This document shows, piece after piece, positions 13,381 to 24,965 of a stretch of DNA of 64,000 bases (within the stretch, counting starts at the first letter, position 1; each line of letters opens with the position of its first letter). This DNA comes from Pristionchus mayeri (Eukaryota; Nematoda; Chromadorea; Rhabditida; Neodiplogasteridae): NCBI GenBank assembly GCA_036245805.1, contig BTRK01000002.1, positions 1,116,001 to 1,180,000 on the forward strand. Reading direction: 5' to 3'. Position numbers and translations under genes: made by a program. Under the pieces are notes generated by a model. The model was not told the origin of the DNA and made no database searches. It worked only from the letters and a program-made list of their open reading frames with translations.

Positions 13381-14266
13381 AAACGAAAAAAATCACTTTA
13401 AACGAAAAACTATTTTGTGAGTTTGGAAAGAATGTCACCACTTGAGTTTTTTTTAGAATGAGTCATGGATGGTTTGAAATAATATACTTTGATTTTGATT
13501 TAATTTAATTTACATTACAATGAATGCGCACCTCACTCCATACGTTTTCGACCTTCAGTAGAAGCTGGCAAAAAAAGAGCAAAAGCAGGATGATCGAAAT
13601 TACTAGAACGTTCACCCAAGGAATTTATGTTTCAAATAAGTTTGAGGAATGTGTCCACGCTGAACAGTGTTTCACACGTTAACTACCCCTGCATCTATGC
13701 ATCTCACCCCAAATCAGTTACTATACTGCGCGGGTTGATTGCGCGATCAAATCTGTTGGCTGCGATGAACATTCAGTAGGTCACCGAACCCTGAAGTACT
13801 AGACTATCACGGGACCACAATACGCTCGTGCTACCGTAATTGTTGCGAGTTAGCGCGCGAATACAAATGAAAGGCGATGTGAGAGCATTCGAAAATGGTG
13901 CCTGACCATCGTTTGGCAGACCACAATTGTTTCTCTTTACAGTATCCCGAGCAAATACAGTAATCCCTCTACCGTACCCTGCACAGTGTATTCTCGCGCG
14001 CTCTTCTGATTGAGTATTGTGAGAAAACAATATCCAGGGGATGGGGTGAGAGGGGGTAGGTTACCGGACTCTGAACGGATTACAGCACCCTTTCGCTACC
14101 GAACTCCTACAGATCGCGCATTTCCGTACACTCTCACGCTACCGAAATGGTTTGCAAATGCGCGCACGACTCAAAGGATTTGTTAATTGCCATTGTTACA
14201 GTATCCCGATAATTAAAAATGAAAGAATAGATGAGGGAGGGGAAACAGTGGTACAGTAAGGGGGGA

Positions 14267-16391
14267 TCACTCATCGCTGTCGAGTCCGTCGTCCGTTACC
14301 CTCTCGTATTGAGCGACGTATCCGGGAAGAACTGCTCTCATCTGCTGACTGAACTGACGAGGTTGAGAGGGGCCTGGTGCGTCTTCCATCTCGTGTTGCG
14401 AGTGGACAGGGGCTTGGGTGACCTTGGGGTAGGACAGGCGCCTTCTCTTACCAGGAGCAGCAACTGGTTCGGAAGGGGGTGTCAAAACTCCAATTTTCGC
14501 CTTTCTTATCTGGCGGATAGGAGTGGAGGCGATGGAGGTAGTCGAAGTGGGAGTCGTTGCGATAGTAGGTGCTAGACTAGGACGGGAGGAGGGAGTGATC
14601 AGTGTACGATAGGGATGATAAGTAGGAGGAAGAGGAGTGGCAAAAGGGTGAGAAAGCGATGAACGAGGGTCACGAGAGAGATTGTGAGTGGAGGACGGAG
14701 TGCTGAATGGGCGAACTACAGAGGAGGAAGGAAAGAGAGAGGAAGACAAGGGTGGCATAGGACGAGGGGTGGGAAATAGGATGGCTTCACCCTGGTCATC
14801 GATTAATCCCTTCTGACGCAATTCCCGTTCCGTTGCTACAGCCACATGTCGCTCCATCACCTTCTGCCTTTTTGCAGCAATCTCCTCTGTTGCCTGATGC
14901 ACACTCTCCACGATGGCTTCTCTTCGTGTAGCCCTCTCGGCCTTCTTCCGCTGCGCCTGAGGCAGTGGATGCTCCTGTAAAGTTTATGTTGTATAGGCAA
15001 TTAGCATACTTAGCATAACGTTTTAAAAATTGTCCTTTTTTATGTACGCTTAGATAAAATGAAACATACCATTTCGAACTCATCTCGTAGTCTTCGTGCA
15101 TTCTGGTTTAGTCGACCACGGATCCTTGAAGCCACACTTGAACGGGAAGAGTTTTCCGAATAAGCTCGTCGTCTGAAGACGACCTGTAGTGGAAGGGTTG
15201 AGAGTTGAATGCAACATTATTTCCTCACGTCGATAATCCATTCGAAGATTTTCTGGTCCCTTTGATCGACTCTGAGGAATAATTGCGCTTCCGGGAACAC
15301 TTTCTCGGCTAGTTTTCCTCCGAAGATTTCGATAGATTCTCCTTTTACATCAAGAGGGGACACTTCCGATTCCGATAGATATGTGTATGAAACTACTGAA
15401 AGGCACTGGCTTAGGACAGGCGATTGAATGGTATGATAGAGATGAAAGTATGCACTATATAATTCCTCACCTAACTTCTTAGGCATATTCTCCGCAATGT
15501 AACTCATTTCCTTTTCCACATTACAAATCACTTCCTCCTGGCACTCCAGACTTTTCACTATGGAAGAGAGCTGCAATATCGTGTTATTCAAAATTGGATA
15601 TGAACCTTACATTTATTCCATCCGATTCCCTCTCTGACGCAGTTAGCTGGATGAAGCTACGGATAGCAGTTATTTCATCCTCAAGACCATCCATTCTTCC
15701 AGACTGTCTTTCCAGCATACGGTAGATTTCGCGAAGGAGATCTTAAGGTTACGATAAGAAGGGTTACTGTAGGAAGTTTAATACATAAAAATGATGAATC
15801 ACGATATGTACCTCGATCTGCCAGGCCATCGGTCGGGTCTGCAGCAGGTGCGGCCGGCGCTGCAGCAGCAGCAGAAGAAGCTGCAGCTTTTGCAGCAACA
15901 GCGGTCGACTTGCGAGAGGTGATCTTCCTCCGCGGATTCGTAGGAGGAGGAGGATTTGCCGTAGGTGCACCGACGGAAGAAGCCTCAACGAAGTTGGTAT
16001 GCTACTCAGAACGTAGCACATATGCATTCTTGTTGTTTTAGCATTCTTTCAGCGCGAGATGTTTGTTTTCCGTACTCATTTATGTTGTAATCATTCATCT
16101 AATGTACTTTACACTCACTCTCATCCTTCTCCCTTTCTTCGCATTTTCGATGAATGCCTCGACTGCTTCCACTGGTTCATCTCGAAGCTCCTCACGCCTC
16201 GTTTCCATCCCATCCCTTGTTCCACAGTCAACGAGCAATGCTTCGTAGTGCGCATCATCGGATGCATCGAACCGCACCTTCACACGGACTCCGAGAGTGC
16301 AGATATGATTCTCGATAAGATCGTTGTCCACGATAAAGTAATCACCAGCATCGTTTCTCACGAGCACGAAAGACATCTGGCAAAGACTCAT
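14267..16391 (-). CDS. 579-aa accessory protein carried by the giant transposon
   Basis: Six exons in one frame: 16391-16119, 15983-15812, 15741-15611, 15570-15229, 15183-15070 and 14974-14267 (1740 bp with stop). Residues 1-91 look beta-rich and compact (VRVKVRFDASDD). Residues about 92-148 are Pro/Ala-rich and basic. Residues about 150-190 are a probable coiled coil. A structured central region spans about 192-340. The C-terminal 230 residues are a basic helical stretch (AKRQKVMERH) followed by Ser/Pro-rich sequence with a KRRR nuclear-signal-like cluster. The order beta domain, coiled coil, alpha-helical domain loosely recalls BEN-domain nuclear proteins, but this is a guess that needs a profile search. 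It is transcribed divergently from the transposase, 98 bp away. A role in transposition, or in silencing or anti-silencing of the element, is inference only. Confidence 0.7.
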
Positions 16392-16489
16392 TGCGAACAG
16401 TATTCACACTGTCGAAATATTTCAAAGGTCAAGATAACTTTTTCTTCAATCTTGGGAACCTGATGTTTTCATTCTAATTTATCCAGGGA
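16392..16489. promoter_or_regulatory. Shared bidirectional promoter interval of accessory gene and transposase
   Basis: Only 98 bp separates the divergent start codons. The interval is A/T-rich toward the transposase side and contains an acceptor-like TTATCCAG just before the transposase ATG, so some of it may be 5' UTR or a trans-splice site. No defined element was recognised. Confidence 0.4.
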
Positions 16490-17812
16490 ATGTCGCACGA
16501 ATACGAACGAATTTTTGCCATGAAGGATGAAGGCAAGAGTATGAGTGAGATTGCTGATAGAATGGGAATGGACAGAAGAACTGTCAAGACGATTCTCGAG
16601 TCGATCAGCACAGAGAAGGAATACAGACCGTACTCCCTCACTGATGCATCCAAGTGGGAGGAGATCAAGGCGAGGATTATCGAGTTGCATAAGATGAACA
16701 AGGAAGTATTCACTTGGAAGATCATAGAGGACATCAAGGAAAAGTTCAATGAGTCGGTGAGATATGCTACCGTATACATATTGGATCAGAATCTAAGAAA
16801 TTGCGACAATCCCCTATAGAAAATAGTATAGCGATTTTGAAAATGATCATTATAGATTGGAAACTACTGTGTATCGCAAGTGAGACAAGAGGCGGGTATC
16901 GTTGGAAAGCAGAGGAAATACGGGCACTTTGTTCGAGAACCGAACAGAGAGAAGAGAGTGGATTGGGCAGTGGGCACAAGATCGAGGAAGGAAATGTTCC
17001 TGGACGTCATCTTCGCTGACGAAGCAAGCGTGGAAATCGAGAACGAGACTGGTCATGTGTGGGTCCAATCGGACGAAGTATACGGTCACGTATCAATGAA
17101 GCCAAAGCATCGCCAGCGTGTACGTGTTTCATTCACATTTATGTTCTCCTTTCCAATGGAATGAGTACAATAGTAAATGCAGGTGATGATCTGGCTAGGC
17201 ATTTCCATGATGGGTCCTACCGAGGTCAAAATACTGGGTCCGAAGGAAACGCTCAAAGCGGATGACTATACGGTAGGTCTACCTCTAATTTATACAATAT
17301 ACGAATATGTAAATATTACTGTACAATTAGTGAACAAATTAACTACAGAGGATTCTGGAGGATTACTACCTCCCCGCAGCCAAGAAGTTGTACGGTAAGC
17401 GTTGTCGTCTTGCCCACGACAACACGCCCGTGCACACGGCAAGGTACACCATCGAACGAATGGCTGAAATGGGAATAGATGTATTTTCTTGTTCACCAAA
17501 TATTCCAGCAAATACTATTTCCTAACATATCCTTATACATTTTGATCGTCTACGTTGTTATCTAAGGTGATGCCGTGGCCTGCTGAAAGCCCCGATATGA
17601 TGCCAATCGAGAATGCCTTCGCCTACTTGAAGCAAACTCTTCGGTCGCACTACAAGCCGAAGAATAAGGCTGAATTGGTGGAATCGATTCGAAAATTCAA
17701 GGATGAATTTCTGACTCGGGAGTACTGTCAGAGGACAATCCGCCATATTCATACGGCGATGCGACAGGTGATTAGAAGAGAGGGCCACCCGGTGAGAGGA
17801 AAGAAGGATTAG
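16490..17812 (+). CDS. Spliced Tc1-like DD34E transposase
   Basis: Exons are 16490 to about 16756, about 16880-17119, 17183-17272, 17349-17480 and 17567-17812. The N-terminus holds a helix-turn-helix (SEIADRMGMDRRTVKTIL) and a second predicted HTH around residues 55-95, as in paired-like Tc1 DNA-binding regions. The catalytic core has D1 in IFADEAS, D2 in AHDNTPVHTA and E in MPIENAF. D2 and E are separated by 34 residues across the exon 4/5 junction, the Tc1 spacing. The last three introns have clear GT/AG sites and keep phase. The exon 1/2 junction could not be resolved cleanly; either an unusual acceptor or a small lesion lies between 16757 and 16930. At least four introns is unusual for a Tc1 transposase, which normally has none or one. 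Confidence 0.8.
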
Positions 17813-17879
17813 AAACATCTCCCTCACACCCTTTCTCAATGATTTAGCGGCTTACTTAAGTGATTGTTTATGATGTTTC

Positions 17880-20800
17880 AGTGGATACTGTAACCATACT
17901 CTGGTAAGGACAGAGTACTGTAGTCAAAACATTGATCAAGTAATATACCCCATGCTAATCCACTTCCATTTTGACATATTATTTCCACACAAGATCGCGC
18001 AAGTTCATACTGTGCAGATTACGGTAGTGCGAGAGTACGGTAGTCGTGTCAGGATCCGGTGACCTACCTCATGCTCACACATCCCCATGCCTAGTGTTAT
18101 GTTCTATTTCCCAATCATACAGAAGCGCGCGCGAGATCAAACAGTGCTGAATACCGCAGCACATGATTACTGTAGCTGCTCAGGATACTGTAAGCAAACT
18201 AATGACTAATTTACCTGATAATGGTACAACCACTGTCCACTCACTCACTTCTCCTTTCATATGTAATCGCGCGCTAATTCGAAACAATGACGGTAGGACG
18301 AGAGTACTGTAGTCACTTCAGGGTTCGGTGACCTACTGAATGTTCATCGCAGCCAACAGATTTGATCATGTACTCAACCCGCGCAGTATAGTAACTGATT
18401 TGGGGTGAGATGCATGCACGAGTGAGGTCGTTAACGTGTGAAACACTGTTCAGCGTGGACACATTCCTCAAAATTATTTGAAACATAAATTTATTGAGTG
18501 AACGTTCTAGTAATGTCGATCATCCTGCTTTTGCTCTTTTTTTTGCCAGCTTCTACTGAAGGTCGAAAACGTATGGAGCCAAACCATCCGCGACTCATTC
18601 TAACAAACCCGAGCGATGACGTTATTGCGAAACTCAAGATATTTTGAGTAATTTATTTTGTTTAATAATATTCAAAATGGGAGCAACGGACCGCACTGCT
18701 TGGAACGATGGAACGCAGGTGAAAGGGCAGGAGAGCGTGTTCAGTCCCCTCCAGTGCCTAACCTGCATTCCATCACTTTGTGGTCCGTTAAATATATATT
18801 TTGAAAGCGAGCTGCAAAATGAATGGAGTGCGCCTTCCTCATCCATAATCTTTTATTACTTTTAAAACATTTTAAGTTTTAGCCTGGCTAAATCAACCTA
18901 TGTCAAAATCAGAAGGTATTTCACTCACTGCATAAGTGAATCTCCTAGTTACAGTATCCCTTCGATCAGTTCTCTTCCTACACATGGTTACAGTATCCCC
19001 TTGTTCGTAAAAAAGTATCACTAGATTGTTTCCTCTGTTCCGCCTATATTTTCTAATTATTTCCGATTGACTAGTGTTACTGTAGCTAATATTTACCTAC
19101 GGGTTATTGTTGATTTGTTAAATAATGATAAAATTTTACCTGCGATCTACGTCGTCTGCTTGCAGTCGTCCTCATCGCGAAAGAGCAGGGTGAGGCCCTA
19201 TAAGGGCGCACAAAGTACCACATTCCATACGTTATTTACTCCTACTGTTTCCAAGGAATATTTACAGTTTTTTATCAAAAAGTCAAATATCTGTAGCATC
19301 TAACCATTTTATGGCCAAAAACATAAACAGTATTGTTTCTGCATCATATTTATAGAAAGATCCTATTTTGACTCCACAAAATATAATTTTAAAATAAATA
19401 AGGAGGAGCAAAAACTTCTCTGATGGGCTGCCGATGCCGCCCTCCACCAGGAGAAGAGTCTCCAGTGGAGGGCCAAGAGAGTCGACGATACTGAAAGAGG
19501 AACACGCTTTACAATTAATGTGGCGATGAAACAGAGAATATGCGTGTATCACTTACACTAGAAATTCTCCTAATATTTTAACAGATCAGTGAAACATCAA
19601 ACGTAATGATTAAGGTTTAGTTAACGAAGTGGATCCAAGTGCCTTTCTCTACCTTCACACTTATCGTAAACCCAATGCTGACAACTTTGATTCACGCAGA
19701 ACGCAAAAGATCACATTGTAAGCAGATAGTCTCCATCAAATACACGCAATAGAAAGTAAATTAGTAATTACATCGCTGATACAAATCACTCACTGCTAAT
19801 CCCTCTTCCTCGTCTCAACCAGAGAGGGCGACATCGAAGAGAGCAGCACCAGGGAACTGGAAAGCGCTAACAAAGTACCAGATTCTTTAACTTTTAAACA
19901 TTAAATAGCACCCTAATCTTAGAAGCTACACTAGTTAGGGTGCTGTAACAGCAATATCATCTTATCAGAGCTAATCAAGTGTAATTATGCATATAAACAT
20001 ATAAAATGGAGCAAAACGCTTCCCTGATGTGGCGACGACGGTGGCGCGCCCCCGCCAGTCGACGTGGGCAACTGAAGTAGAAATGGAATGAGCGATAAAT
20101 TCAATTGTCGAATTTTAAAAACCATTGTACAATCAATCATTACAATAATCACGTATTGTACTAATCAGGATTCAACTTTCATCCCGAATCAGTGAACATG
20201 GACAGAGAGAAAGCACCGGCCAGTAAATATTTTGATATTTGTAAGGATATTCGACAAAATATCGCGTTCGAAGCACTTCGTGAGCAGAAAACTCTATCTA
20301 ATCACCCAAGTTAGCATAAAAGGAGGTCTGATTCACGTGTTTCATGTACCAAACTGATACTGCTAAGTAGAAGGTAAGGATAAAGGAATATAACTCATAT
20401 TTTCGGTCCTCTTTCTACGCGCGCGTCTCCGAAATTATCGTTCTAGTGCATGAGACTTCAAAATTCGATAATGCAACTCATTTTACGCTGGTTGGCAAAT
20501 AAACAGAGATAAAGGGTGAACAAGGAGCAAAGATGAGCGAGAAAATGAGCTGACTCACCGCCTTTTCCCTCCAAATCGGTGGCGCCGCCCGGGGCGCCTT
20601 CCTCCCATCCCTCCAGTCATGTTGTAGTACCCTGAAGCAACAATTTATCAAAGATAGTGCATGGAAACAACAGAAACGAGCTCGAAAACGTGGAAGCGCA
20701 GTGGAAGAGCGACCGCACGCTCAAAGCGCGCTCGCGGTATGCCACGCCCCTTTTTCACTAAATGCAGTAGTGCCGAAAAGGCAATTTTTAGCTTTTTAAA

Positions 20801-20980
20801 ATTTAATAACTGAATATTTTGGCAAATTATCAGTCCCGTTTATGTAATCAATATTTGCGAACACAGCACTAAAAGGATTATCCGCCAAAATGGCTAGAAA
20901 GCTTGAACGAGTTTTGAAAATTTTGATCATTTCAAACATTTTCATTTCGTTCGTTGTACCGTTGAAAATGAAAGGTACGA
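17880..20980. repeat. Right inverted terminus of the giant element
   Basis: Inverse complement of the left arm. The outer 2.3 kb is nearly identical to it, and the inner 17880-18300 is diverged but collinear, carrying repeated CAGTATCC and TACTGTAGT words. It lacks the extra tandem units and the mariner-like insertion of the left arm, so it approximates the ancestral terminus. Confidence 0.8.
19796..20620 (-). CDS. Arg/Gly-rich small spliced gene, right-terminus copy
   Basis: Inverted counterpart of the gene at 10073-10897. The start codon (20620-20618) and the first exon are identical, and the second exon has at least two base differences, one making GGAAAGC into GGGAAGC near its end. The stop falls at 19798-19796. 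Because it lies in the inverted terminus, every intact element would carry two convergent copies. Function unknown; nucleic-acid binding is inferred from the Arg content alone. Confidence 0.35.
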
Positions 20981-21187
20981 TACTATCTATCTGAAACTAA
21001 TATCTATGCGCAGTGAAACTACGAAATATGGCTCTGTCGGTTTAGAGAGACAAATTACACCTCAAATTTTTGATAGTACTTTCGAAATCCCTGATATTCA
21101 AACAAATCTAATGTGTCCCATAAACGGGAAACTAGAATAGGATTAGCATTTCGTATTTCTTAACTATTCTGAAATATTGATCATCAG

Positions 21188-21376
21188 AGCTCACGACAAT
21201 TACGATTTCGATTATGTCGATGATTCTGGTACCCCACAACCCTCACTCGATTTCGACGACAACTCAGGTCCATTTGAAAGGTAAGTCTACATGTCTAAGA
21301 GAGAGAGACTCGAAATAACTATTTCAGTGCACAAATAGACGCCGCGGAGGTATCGTCATGGACGGAAAGACAGTGA
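21188..21376 (+). CDS. 3' exons of the secreted-protein locus split by the giant transposon
   Basis: Exons 21188-21280 and 21328-21376 join in phase (AG|T) to an acidic segment rich in Asp, Tyr and Ser (NYDFDYVDDSG...) and end at TGA. Strand and position make them the probable continuation of the signal-peptide exon at 9608. Together they would form a short secreted acidic protein of roughly 75-85 residues. The link across the transposon is inferred. Confidence 0.45.
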
Positions 21377-22506
21377 AATCTTCAGAGAATTTATGAACCA
21401 AAGATGAGTAGGGACACTGTGAATGTGTAATATCTGAAAAGAGTAGTAATACGATAGAGAACACATGTTTACATAAATCGCCACATTATACTCTCTCACC
21501 CCGAATATTCACTGAGAGTCAATTCCCATTTCTTTGCTATTCGATCATTCACATATTGTACTGCGCGGCCTCGGGCGTAGATAAATTACTATTGTTATAC
21601 AGATTGTTTCGATCATTCTTCGATTCTCCATCTCGTGCAATGATTACTCACAGCGGTTTTTCGAACTCGGTTACCGTGATCGCATTCACTCTCACATCAT
21701 TTTTCAGCACTGAATATGCCCTTCCTCAAGAATCCTGGTAGCAGGAGCTTCCCAGATCAAATACGATGCTTGACGAAGGGAGAGGGGAGAAGGCGAGAGC
21801 CTTCGTGTCTATCCGCGCCTCCCCTCCCTTCTCCTTCCACTGAAGCTCGGGAAGGCGAGAAAGGGAAGAGGAGGGGGAGAAGCCCATCGATCTACCGTAG
21901 CTTGCCTCTCCTTCCCTCCTCCCGCTCCCTCTCCCCGTCCATATCACGCTCCCCTTATCCATCCGAGAATGGGAAGAAGGTGAGGAGAGCCTTCGAGGAT
22001 GTATCACGTCGTACTAGCTTCCTCCTTCCTCTGAGTACTACGCTGGATGAGAACTATAACGTCATGCTGTTTTTGATATATCAAATAACGGCATTACGTC
22101 ATCGTTCCCATCCGACCTAGTGTCCCGATTCTCCTCCGAGAAAGGGGAAGGCGTTCTCGAGCTATGTACTGCGGTGTTTTGCAGCTCTTCTTCAAGAGCA
22201 ACACGATAGCACCCATTTTCTTGCCAAATTCATTTCTTTACACATTGATATTACGACTTGATTACGTGGGACGCTCCTGAGGGAGGCATACATGCGCGAT
22301 TGCTTCTTCCTGAATCAACGATTGTCTAATATTTTTTGCTTTCGACGATTGCATGAAACCAACAGCTAACTCTCACCTCAATGCTCTTCGTTTCACTGCT
22401 CGTTTATTTACTCATCAATCGATCTTCGTGCTCAGGTCTACCGTAGCCATTTAATGTTCTTCCGCAATCTCCTTCATTCTTTCATATCACCCCTTCCTCG
22501 AAAGTA
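21377..22506. other. Intergenic, C/T-rich dispersed repeat
   Basis: A low-complexity CT/GA-rich block (about 21780-22030) recurs at 29760-29990 and, more diverged, near 23850-24080, 30690-30900 and 31080-31320. It is followed by a short palindrome at 22037-22123. No gene. Confidence 0.5.
22037..22123. repeat. Short palindromic element (TCGGATGAGAAC family), copy 1
   Basis: An inverted repeat opening near CTGGATGAGAAC and closing in CCATCCGACCTAG, with a central TGATATATCA. Related copies are at 29985-30075 and 31914-31999. Confidence 0.65.
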
Positions 22507-23747
22507 TTGGGGTGTCCGGAAAGTTCGTATAATGCTTCGGAAAAAAGTCAGTTCGCGATCAAATGCAGTGATTGCGCAATCTGTTTGTCAACAATGTATT
22601 GCATCATTCTGACGTTGAGTAGTGAGAGGATTTAATCAGTCTCCTAGTTGCTACATTGATTCTTGTGATGGACTCCCATCTCTACCTCCGAGCAGTTTCA
22701 CTTCATTACTACCGTCTTGGCCGATCCGTGAAGGAGGCCCACTCTGCCCTGGCCCAGTCGGAAGGAGCTGACGCCCCCTCCATACCCTTCTGCTATAAGT
22801 GGTTCTCCCGCTTCAAGAAAGGGGAGTTTGGTCTCGATGATCAACCCCGCTCTGGACGCCCTCCCTCCCTCGATCAGCCTCTCGTTCTCCGCACACTGAA
22901 GCGCAAGCCCATGGCCAGTGTGCGTGAGTTGAAGAAGGATACTGGTACTCCCAGATCAACGGTGTCCGATATCCTCCATCGATCTGGGAAGAAGCCGAAA
23001 CTCCCACAAGTGATTCCCCATAACCTCTCCCCCGAACAGCTGAAAATCGTGTTCTAGTCTGTCGGGAATTACTCCATCGTAGATCCAATCTTCGATGGGT
23101 CAATTCCATCATCGCTACAGATGAGAAGTGGATCACGTACGATAACCCTGCGAGGAGACTGCAATGGGTGGATGCAGATGAGAAGCCCACGCCCGTCCCG
23201 AAGAAGGAAGAGCACGGAAAGAAGGAACTCCTCTGCTTCTTCTTCTCAGTGCTCGGTCCCATCTACTGGGAGATCCTCGCCCCTGGCACCAGCATCAATG
23301 CCGACCTCTTCTCTGAACAACTGGAAGATGCCGCGATCAGAGTCCCTCCCAGACTCCTGAACCAGGGCAAAATTCTTCTTCTGATGGACAATGCTCGCCC
23401 ACATCGAGCGAAGATGACCCAGAAGAAAATGGACGAGCTGAAGATCGAGAGGATTCCCCATCCACCGTATTCCCCAGATCTCTCCCCATGCGACTACCAC
23501 TGCTTCCGCTCTCTCTCTGACTTCTGCAAAGGAAAGAAGTTCAAGAATCGAGATGAAGTTGTGAGGGCTTTCGTGAACTGGGCGGTCTCGAAGAAACCCG
23601 CATTCTGGAAGAGAGGAATCGAGACCCTGCCCAATCGCTGGAGGGAGGTAGTGAGAAAGAAGGGGGCATACATTGGTCACTGAGAATTGTAAAGCATTGA
23701 ATAAAAAATATAAACAAAAAATTATACGAACTTTCCGGACACCCCAA
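22507..23747 (+). mobile_element. mariner element, copy 1 (1241 bp)
   Basis: Inverted ends TTGGGGTGTCCGGAAAGTTC flank the element, with TA duplications at 22505-22506 and 23748-23749. The length is typical of full-size mariners. It is the same family as the element at 33100-36340; after removing that copy's nested insertion and one 4-bp duplication, the two differ by one base in length (1241 against 1242). Confidence 0.95.
22668..23683 (+). pseudogene. mariner transposase, frameshifted
   Basis: The N-terminal part (from MDSHLYLRAV, HTH region, RSGRP linker) stops at 23055-23057 because one A is missing from an A-run next to LSPEQLK, relative to the sister copy. The remaining catalytic half continues in another frame to 23683. 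The catalytic triad is visible: D in [10 protein letters not shown] in MDNARPHRA and D in DLSPCDYH, the last two separated by 34 residues, which is the mariner D,D34D signature. Apart from the frameshift it looks nearly intact, implying recent activity. Confidence 0.92.
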
Positions 23748-24965
23748 TATCTCCTCATGGAGCAGAGTCTCCTGTAATATCCTATCCCTTTCTATCTCTT
23801 TCCGCTTCGTATCTGCCTTTCCGTTCGTCAAAGGAGTTCGAAGCGAAGAAAGTCGATGTGTCAGGACGTGCATGCCTCCTCCCCTGTCCTCGCTTGCTTC
23901 TCCTTCCATCGAAGTCTTCTAAGCCCTCTGCTCTCCTCTCTTCGAAGGAGGAGGCCCTTCCCGCTTCTCCTTCGAGGAAAGGGAGAATGCGAGGGGTGGG
24001 AGTCATCGCATTGATTGAGAGAATGGAGGGAGGAGGGGCAAGTACACCCTTACAGAGCGACTCTCCTCGCTATCCATTACTCTTTCCGATGGATAGATGT
24101 TGACATTCTGATATGTTGAAAAGCACCCACGTCTACTGCATCATATTTGCGGTAGTAACCGCTGCGTATATTCTTCCCAGAGCATTGAAATGCATGCTCA
24201 TGCAGTGACATACATGCTTGTTTGCATCGCCGAGCATGTGAATACGCCATTTCATTTTTTGATAATATTCGCTATGTTTTCCGAATGAATGACAGCATTC
24301 TGTGAATGTCTTCGGCTGCATCGGATCTTTCCGTAGCCACTGAATCTCTCACTCTCACCCCCAATTGTAACAGTTCGTTCATCTTGTCTTCATTCTTGCC
24401 TCGCACATTCCCATGTCTAGCCACTCTCGGAGTATCTTTTCCTCTGAGTATCGCGATTCCCTCCCTCATGGGAATCGATTCCCCCTCCTACAGTACGCCT
24501 AGCTACTGCCTTTTCCAAACAGGGTTCCTCCACTGAGACTCACACCTCCTCTCGTATCCGAAAGAGGGGAAGATAGCGAAGGGAGAAGGGCTTCAGGATC
24601 GATTGAAGACACCGCTCCTTCTCCCCCTCCCCCACTCTCTCCTCCTCCCCCCTCCTCTTCCCATCCTTCTTACCGTATCCCTCGCGACTCTCTCTCCTCT
24701 CGAGTTCTCCCGCTGCGTATCGCGCGCTCCACTGAAACGCATCCTCCCAATCCAGGAAAGAGTGATGCCCTGAATCCTCTGTCAATATTCCGAAACAACT
24801 CATTATCGATTCCTCATCTTGTTTTTTGTATCATTCTGCATTCTACTCTGTATGCACTATTCGTCGTTTTGACTCGCGACGTACATTCACTCATCTTTCT
24901 AGATGTTTTCTTTCCAGACAAACTCAATCTTCTCTTCTCTTCACTTCACTTCTCTCTTACCTCCA
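23748..24965. other. Intergenic, upstream of the first G-alpha gene
   Basis: C/T-rich and repeat-derived sequence, partly related to 30690-32600. No gene was recognised. The last 150 bp may hold the G-alpha promoter and 5' UTR; two acceptor-like TTTCTTTCCAG motifs could accept a spliced leader. Confidence 0.45.

Larger units (their letters stand above)
9713..14220. repeat. Left inverted terminus of the giant element
   Basis: The outer part (9713 to about 12020) matches the inverse complement of 18673-20980 almost base for base. After an interrupted stretch, 13500-13800 matches 18300-18600 inverted, and weaker matching continues to about 14220. Recurrent GATACTGTAAC / GTTACAGTATCC words occur at 11610, 11697, 11734, 13940 and 14200, and in the right arm; subterminal repeats of this kind could bind transposase. 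Confidence 0.8.
9713..20980. mobile_element. Giant 11.3-kb Tc1-like transposon with kilobase inverted termini and cargo genes
   Basis: Both ends begin TCGTACCTTTCATTTTC in inverse orientation and are flanked by TA (9711-9712 and 20981-20982). The inverted termini are near identical over about 2.3 kb on the right (18673-20980). More diverged symmetry continues inward to about 14220 on the left and 17880 on the right. Between the arms are a divergent pair of genes: a 579-aa accessory gene (14267-16391, -) and a spliced DD34E transposase (16490-17812, +). Each arm also carries a copy of a small Arg/Gly-rich spliced gene. The left arm is longer because it contains extra diverged repeat units and a nested 0.9-kb mariner-like insertion (12355-13248). 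Known Tc1 elements are usually 1-3 kb with a single gene. The reading as one mobile unit is an inference from perfect ends plus TA. Confidence 0.8.

Noticed and set aside
9713..20980. Polinton/Maverick identity for the giant element
   Set aside because: No polymerase, integrase or capsid-type genes were seen. The TA target and DD34E transposase point to Tc1/mariner instead.
23246..23758. Long minus-strand ORF over the mariner
   Set aside because: Antisense shadow of the transposase, which has the catalytic motifs on the plus strand.
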